Positions 60,781 to 64,000 of a stretch of DNA of 64,000 nt are shown here, piece by piece; positions within the stretch are counted from its first letter, which is position 1; each line of letters opens with the position of its first letter. Source of the DNA: Symbiodinium natans. Its lineage: Eukaryota > Sar > Dinophyceae > Suessiales > Symbiodiniaceae. Under the pieces are notes generated by a model. It did no database searches and was not told the DNA's origin. It saw only the letters and a list, made by a program, of their open reading frames with translations. Location of the stretch: assembly GCA_905221605.1 (NCBI GenBank), contig CAJNDS010002850.1, positions 197,036 through 261,035 on the forward strand, read 5' to 3'. The position numbers were made by a program, and so were the translations under genes.

Positions 60781-62903
60781 GAGCGTCTTTAGTGCCGTTG
60801 TGGCTGGCCCTGGGGCTTGTAACTAAGGGTAGGTTCCGTTTTGAGGCCCTGGCAAAACTGTGTTTGCTCGTAGGCCGGCTGACCGGCTAAGCTGTCATAG
60901 AGCGGCGGCCCGCCAACTGCTGCCGTCGACGAAGGGCGTGAGTGCACAGTTTTCGGCCTCGCTTCGCTAGAGGGAAGCTTTTCGTCCTCGCGTTGCTGAG
61001 GGAACCTTGTGGCCTACAGTCTGCTCTGGGTCACAGTGAGAGTTGCAGCCTCGCATTGCTTGAGGGGTGACGCAAGCCTGTTGCTCACCAGAGATTCCTG
61101 CTGTCTCTGGGTGAGCAAAACCCACCGACCCTCATTTGGATTGAGGGCTGTGCTGAAGGTGAGTTTGGGTTCCTCGCTCACTTGTGTGGAAAACGAAGGT
61201 GAGACCGAAACACGGGGGAAACGGCCAGGCACGCTGCAGACAGTGCAGGCCAACGTCGCACTGCAAGAGGCATCCTTGCAGTGGCGACAGGAGTGTCCCG
61301 AACAATTGCGGTGTGCTCGAGCCCAAGCTTGCAGGTTTTCGGGGATCTGCAAGCTGAGCACAACAGGATTTTCTTCGCAGGTAGAATCAGGTAGAAAAGA
61401 TTTGGCCCAACCCTGCTGGATCTGCCTGGACAAAAATAACCAGAGGCATCAGTGTCGTAAAGCTCATTGACTGGTGCTACTGAGAAACCGTTGCCAGGAA
61501 CTTGCAGTAGGACTGTGGTGCGGCGCAGTGCAAGTTGAAGAGCAGCTGGTGGTGGCTGCTCCCCGGAAAACCAATAGTCCAAGAAGCCTCCTTCGGCCTC
61601 GCTCCGTGCTGAGGGTTTGTAAGGGTTGGTATTGGCCGGAAAGGATTCAGATGGAGGTTACCCGATCTTCGCGCTTTTCCCATCTGAAGGCAACCAATGG
61701 TAATCAGCCTGCTGGACATGGCAGGCCTGCTTTTGTTTACATCCACGTCTCCTGCAAGGGCTGGGGTCTGTCCGTGCACACAGACAAGGCGGAACCTTGC
61801 AGATGTTTAGGTCCTCGCGGCACGGCCGCTGGAGGTTGTTTGAAGATGTTGGCTCTCACTATCTGGTGAGGGTTTGTATGGGCACTTGCTGGGGCAAGGC
61901 GGCTCTGGCGTCTGAGGATGGTACATGTGCTGGCTGCTGAGTACGGGCCACCGAAAGAGACCTGTGGTAAGACAAGCGATGAAAGGAGCCGAACTCCTAA
62001 AGAAAGGACAGGCTAGCTCACGCGGACGCCACGCAGAGTATGTGTACTATCTTCAGATGTTGGAGCCAAATTGCCTAGCCTTGTGACGTGAGATGTGGTG
62101 TTTGGATTCGGCCTCAAGCACTGGAAGGCCTACAACAACAAATCCGAATGAAAACTGTGGTCCTAAGACACGCGGTGCAGCTGCTTATACGTGGCACCGC
62201 GGGGGTCACATAGAGATAGAGGGCTTGCCAGCAAGGGAACTCTGTCTAAAGAGAGCCCTGGCTCAGTGAGGAGCTGAGGGCCTGGCTGCGCTGATGCAGC
62301 GGAATGGTTGTTCGGCCTCGCCTCCGCTGAGGGAACAACAGTCAATGCTTCTCTGCAGTGTCGGTCCGGGTTAGTAAGAGCGAGAACGCCGGGACCTCGA
62401 GCTGCAGTTTTACCATGAAGCAACCGCGTGAGATGCATTATTGGTCAACTGGTGAGTAAGAGCGAGAAAGACAGGGTGACGCTACTTTGGGGGAGGCTGC
62501 AAGGCACGGTTAGTAAGTGCGAGAAAGCCGGAGCTGCGGACGAACCTGGAGTAGCAGTTTTTCATACCTCACGTGTTTCACTTTGCGGCCTCGCATGCGC
62601 TGAGGAAATCTGCCTCGAACAGAACATCCAGTGCTGAGTGGGGATTGCCAAACTTACGGAGGCTGATGCCACAACAAGTGCCTCAACAGCATGCATGCGG
62701 AGGGCAAAGTTCGGCCTCGCGAGTGCTGAGGGTTGCAGCTGAGAGAGGGCCTAGCTGTGAACGCAACACCTCAAGCGAGGTAATTTTTAGTTTAGTTTCA
62801 CCTTGACCAACGGCCCCTTCGGGTGGCTACGCCTCGCAGCGTGCAGACGTAAAATTCACCTGGCTCAAGGTTTCGGCTCAACCCCGGTGGGGTGCTCAGG
62901 TAG
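60781..62903 (+). repeat. 2,123-bp tandem unit, first copy
   Basis: It begins GAGCGTCTTTAGTGCCG and recurs at 62904 with few differences for the rest of the window. It has many bulged hairpins and a terminal ~90-bp box (62813-62903). It has no supportable gene; the open frames here are short and present on both strands. Its first ~120 bases resemble 51340-51440 upstream of LINE ORF1, so it may be a 5'-leader unit of the LINE or a non-autonomous derivative. Confidence 0.88.
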
Positions 62904-64000
62904 AGAGCGTCTTTAGTGCCGTTGTGGCTGGCCCTGGGGCTTGTAAATAAGGGTAGGTTCCGTTTTGAGGCCCTGGCAAAACTGTGTTTGCTCGTAGGCC
63001 GGCTGACCGGCTAAGCTGTCATAGAGCGGCGGCCCGCCAACTGCTGCCGTCGACGAAGGGCGTGAGTGCACAGTTTTCGGCCTCGCTTCGCTGGAGGGAA
63101 GCTTTTCGTCCTCGCGTTGCTGAGGGAACCTTGTGACCTACAGTCTGCTCTGGGTCACAGTGTGAGTTGCAGCCTCGCTTTGCTTGAGGGGTGACGCTAG
63201 CCTGTTGCTCACCAGAGATTCCTGCTGTCTCTGGGTGAGCAAAACCCACCGACCCTCATTTGGATTGAGGGGTGTGCTGAAGGTGAGTTTGGGTTCCTCG
63301 CTCACTTGTGTGGAAAACGAAGGTGAGACCGAAACACGGGGGAAAACGGCCAGGCACGCTGCAGACAGTGCAGGCCAACGTCGCACTGCAAGAGGCATCC
63401 TTGCAGTGGCGACAGGAGTGTCCCGAACAATTGCGGTGTGCTCGAGCCCAATCTTGCAGGTTTTCGGGGATCTGCAAGCTGAGCACAACAGGATTTTCTT
63501 CGCAGGTAGAATCAGGTAGAAAAGATTTGGCCCAACCCTGGTGGATCTGCCTGGACACAAATAACCAGAGGCATCAGTGTCGTAAAGCTCATTGACTGGT
63601 GCTACTGAGAACCGTTGCCAAAGAACTTGCAGTAGGACTGTGGTGCGGCGCAGTGCAAGTTGACGAGCAGCTGTTGGTGGCTGCTCCCCGGAAAACCAAT
63701 AGTCCAAGAAGCCTCCTTCGGCCTCGCTCCGTGCTGAGGGTTTGTAAGGGTTGGTATTGGCCGGAAAGGATTCAGATGGAGGTTACCCGATCTTCGCGCT
63801 TTCCCATCTGAAGGCAACCAATGGTAATCAGCCTGCTGGACATGGCAGGCCTGCTTTTGTTTACATCCACGTCTCCTGCAAGGGCTGGGGTCTGTCCGTG
63901 CACACAGACAAGGCGGAACCTTGCAGATGTTTAGGTCCTCGCGGCACGGCCGCTGGAGGTTGTTTGAAGATGTTGGCTCTCACTGTCTGGTGAGTGGTTT
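62904..64000 (+). repeat. 2,123-bp tandem unit, second copy (cut by the window end)
   Basis: It matches 60781-61877 with scattered substitutions (for example GTAACTAAGGG against GTAAATAAGGG near 60822 and 62945). Tandem arrangement at high identity means recent duplication, or an assembly expansion. Confidence 0.88.

Larger units (their letters stand above)
50283..63740 (+). repeat. Family of about 40 dispersed CCTC-N-T-GAGG bulged hairpins
   Basis: Copies found by eye begin near 50283, 50896, 51131, 51453, 51482, 51512, 51576, 51602, 52991, 53063, 53097, 57344, 57876, 57942, 57995, 58320, 58414, five at 59371-59499, 59728, 60335, 60569, 60956, 60984, 61049, 61132, 61592, 62314, 62589, 62714, 63080, 63108, 63173, 63257 and 63720. 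The shared form is an outer stem CCTC/GAGG, a conserved 3'-side bulge (nearly always T), an inner stem of 1-3 pairs that varies with compensation, and a 3-6 base loop. It occurs in both coding and non-coding parts, always on the plus strand as written. Confidence 0.88.

Overview
The window looks like nuclear DNA of a dinoflagellate, plausibly a Symbiodiniaceae-type genome. The clues are plant-type TTTAGGG telomere-like repeats inside the sequence, sparse genes cut into small exons with AG|G acceptors, very large intron-poor ORFs of dinoflagellate-type families (a DNA cytosine methyltransferase fusion and a hydrolase-helicase fusion), and degenerate copia and LINE retrotransposons. No prokaryotic gene organisation, rRNA or CRISPR array is visible. 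The organism call is inference from these features; no database was searched.

Layout. 1-8.5 kb is mostly non-genic, with a telomere-like array (534-665) and a few possible coiled-coil exons (4.7-5.5 kb, minus). 8.6-12.75 kb holds a multi-exon minus-strand gene with a von Willebrand factor A domain followed by long coiled coils. 12.75-24 kb shows no gene I can support, only a tRNA-derived fragment near 16.6 kb and simple repeats. 24.0-25.6 kb is a dispersed repeat block with three GG-centred palindromes.

25.6-40.1 kb is a minus-strand block of large genes. In transcription order these are: a ~1,560-residue protein ending in a C5 DNA-methyltransferase-like domain; a two-exon gene that may be transposase-related; a protein with an alpha/beta-hydrolase-like domain and an SF1 helicase domain; and an ~875-residue unknown protein that starts two bases after the helicase stop. 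The block is edged by palindrome arrays on both sides (40.23-40.45 kb and 24.4-25.64 kb), so it may be one composite mobile element or a unidirectional gene cluster.

42.2-50.25 kb is a plus-strand Ty1/copia retrotransposon (gag, protease, integrase, reverse transcriptase, RNase H). It has a large hinge with a 51-bp in-frame minisatellite and a C-terminal methyltransferase-like extension. It is interrupted by several reading-frame changes, all in the +1 direction.

50.25-64 kb is a LINE-type retrotransposon: ORF1 zinc-finger/coiled-coil, ORF2 APE endonuclease-RT-RNase H, and ORF3 with a protein-kinase-like signature. It lies inside a nested direct/tandem repeat system: a ~1.07-kb repeat on both sides, a ~90-bp box found four times, and a 2,123-bp tandem unit at the right end. 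Across this whole interval I count some 40 copies of a tiny hairpin of the form CCTC-stem-loop-stem'-T-GAGG, whose inner stem changes sequence while keeping pairing. Copies occur in non-coding DNA and, in frame, inside the LINE ORFs. I regard this covarying bulged hairpin as the most striking signal in the window.
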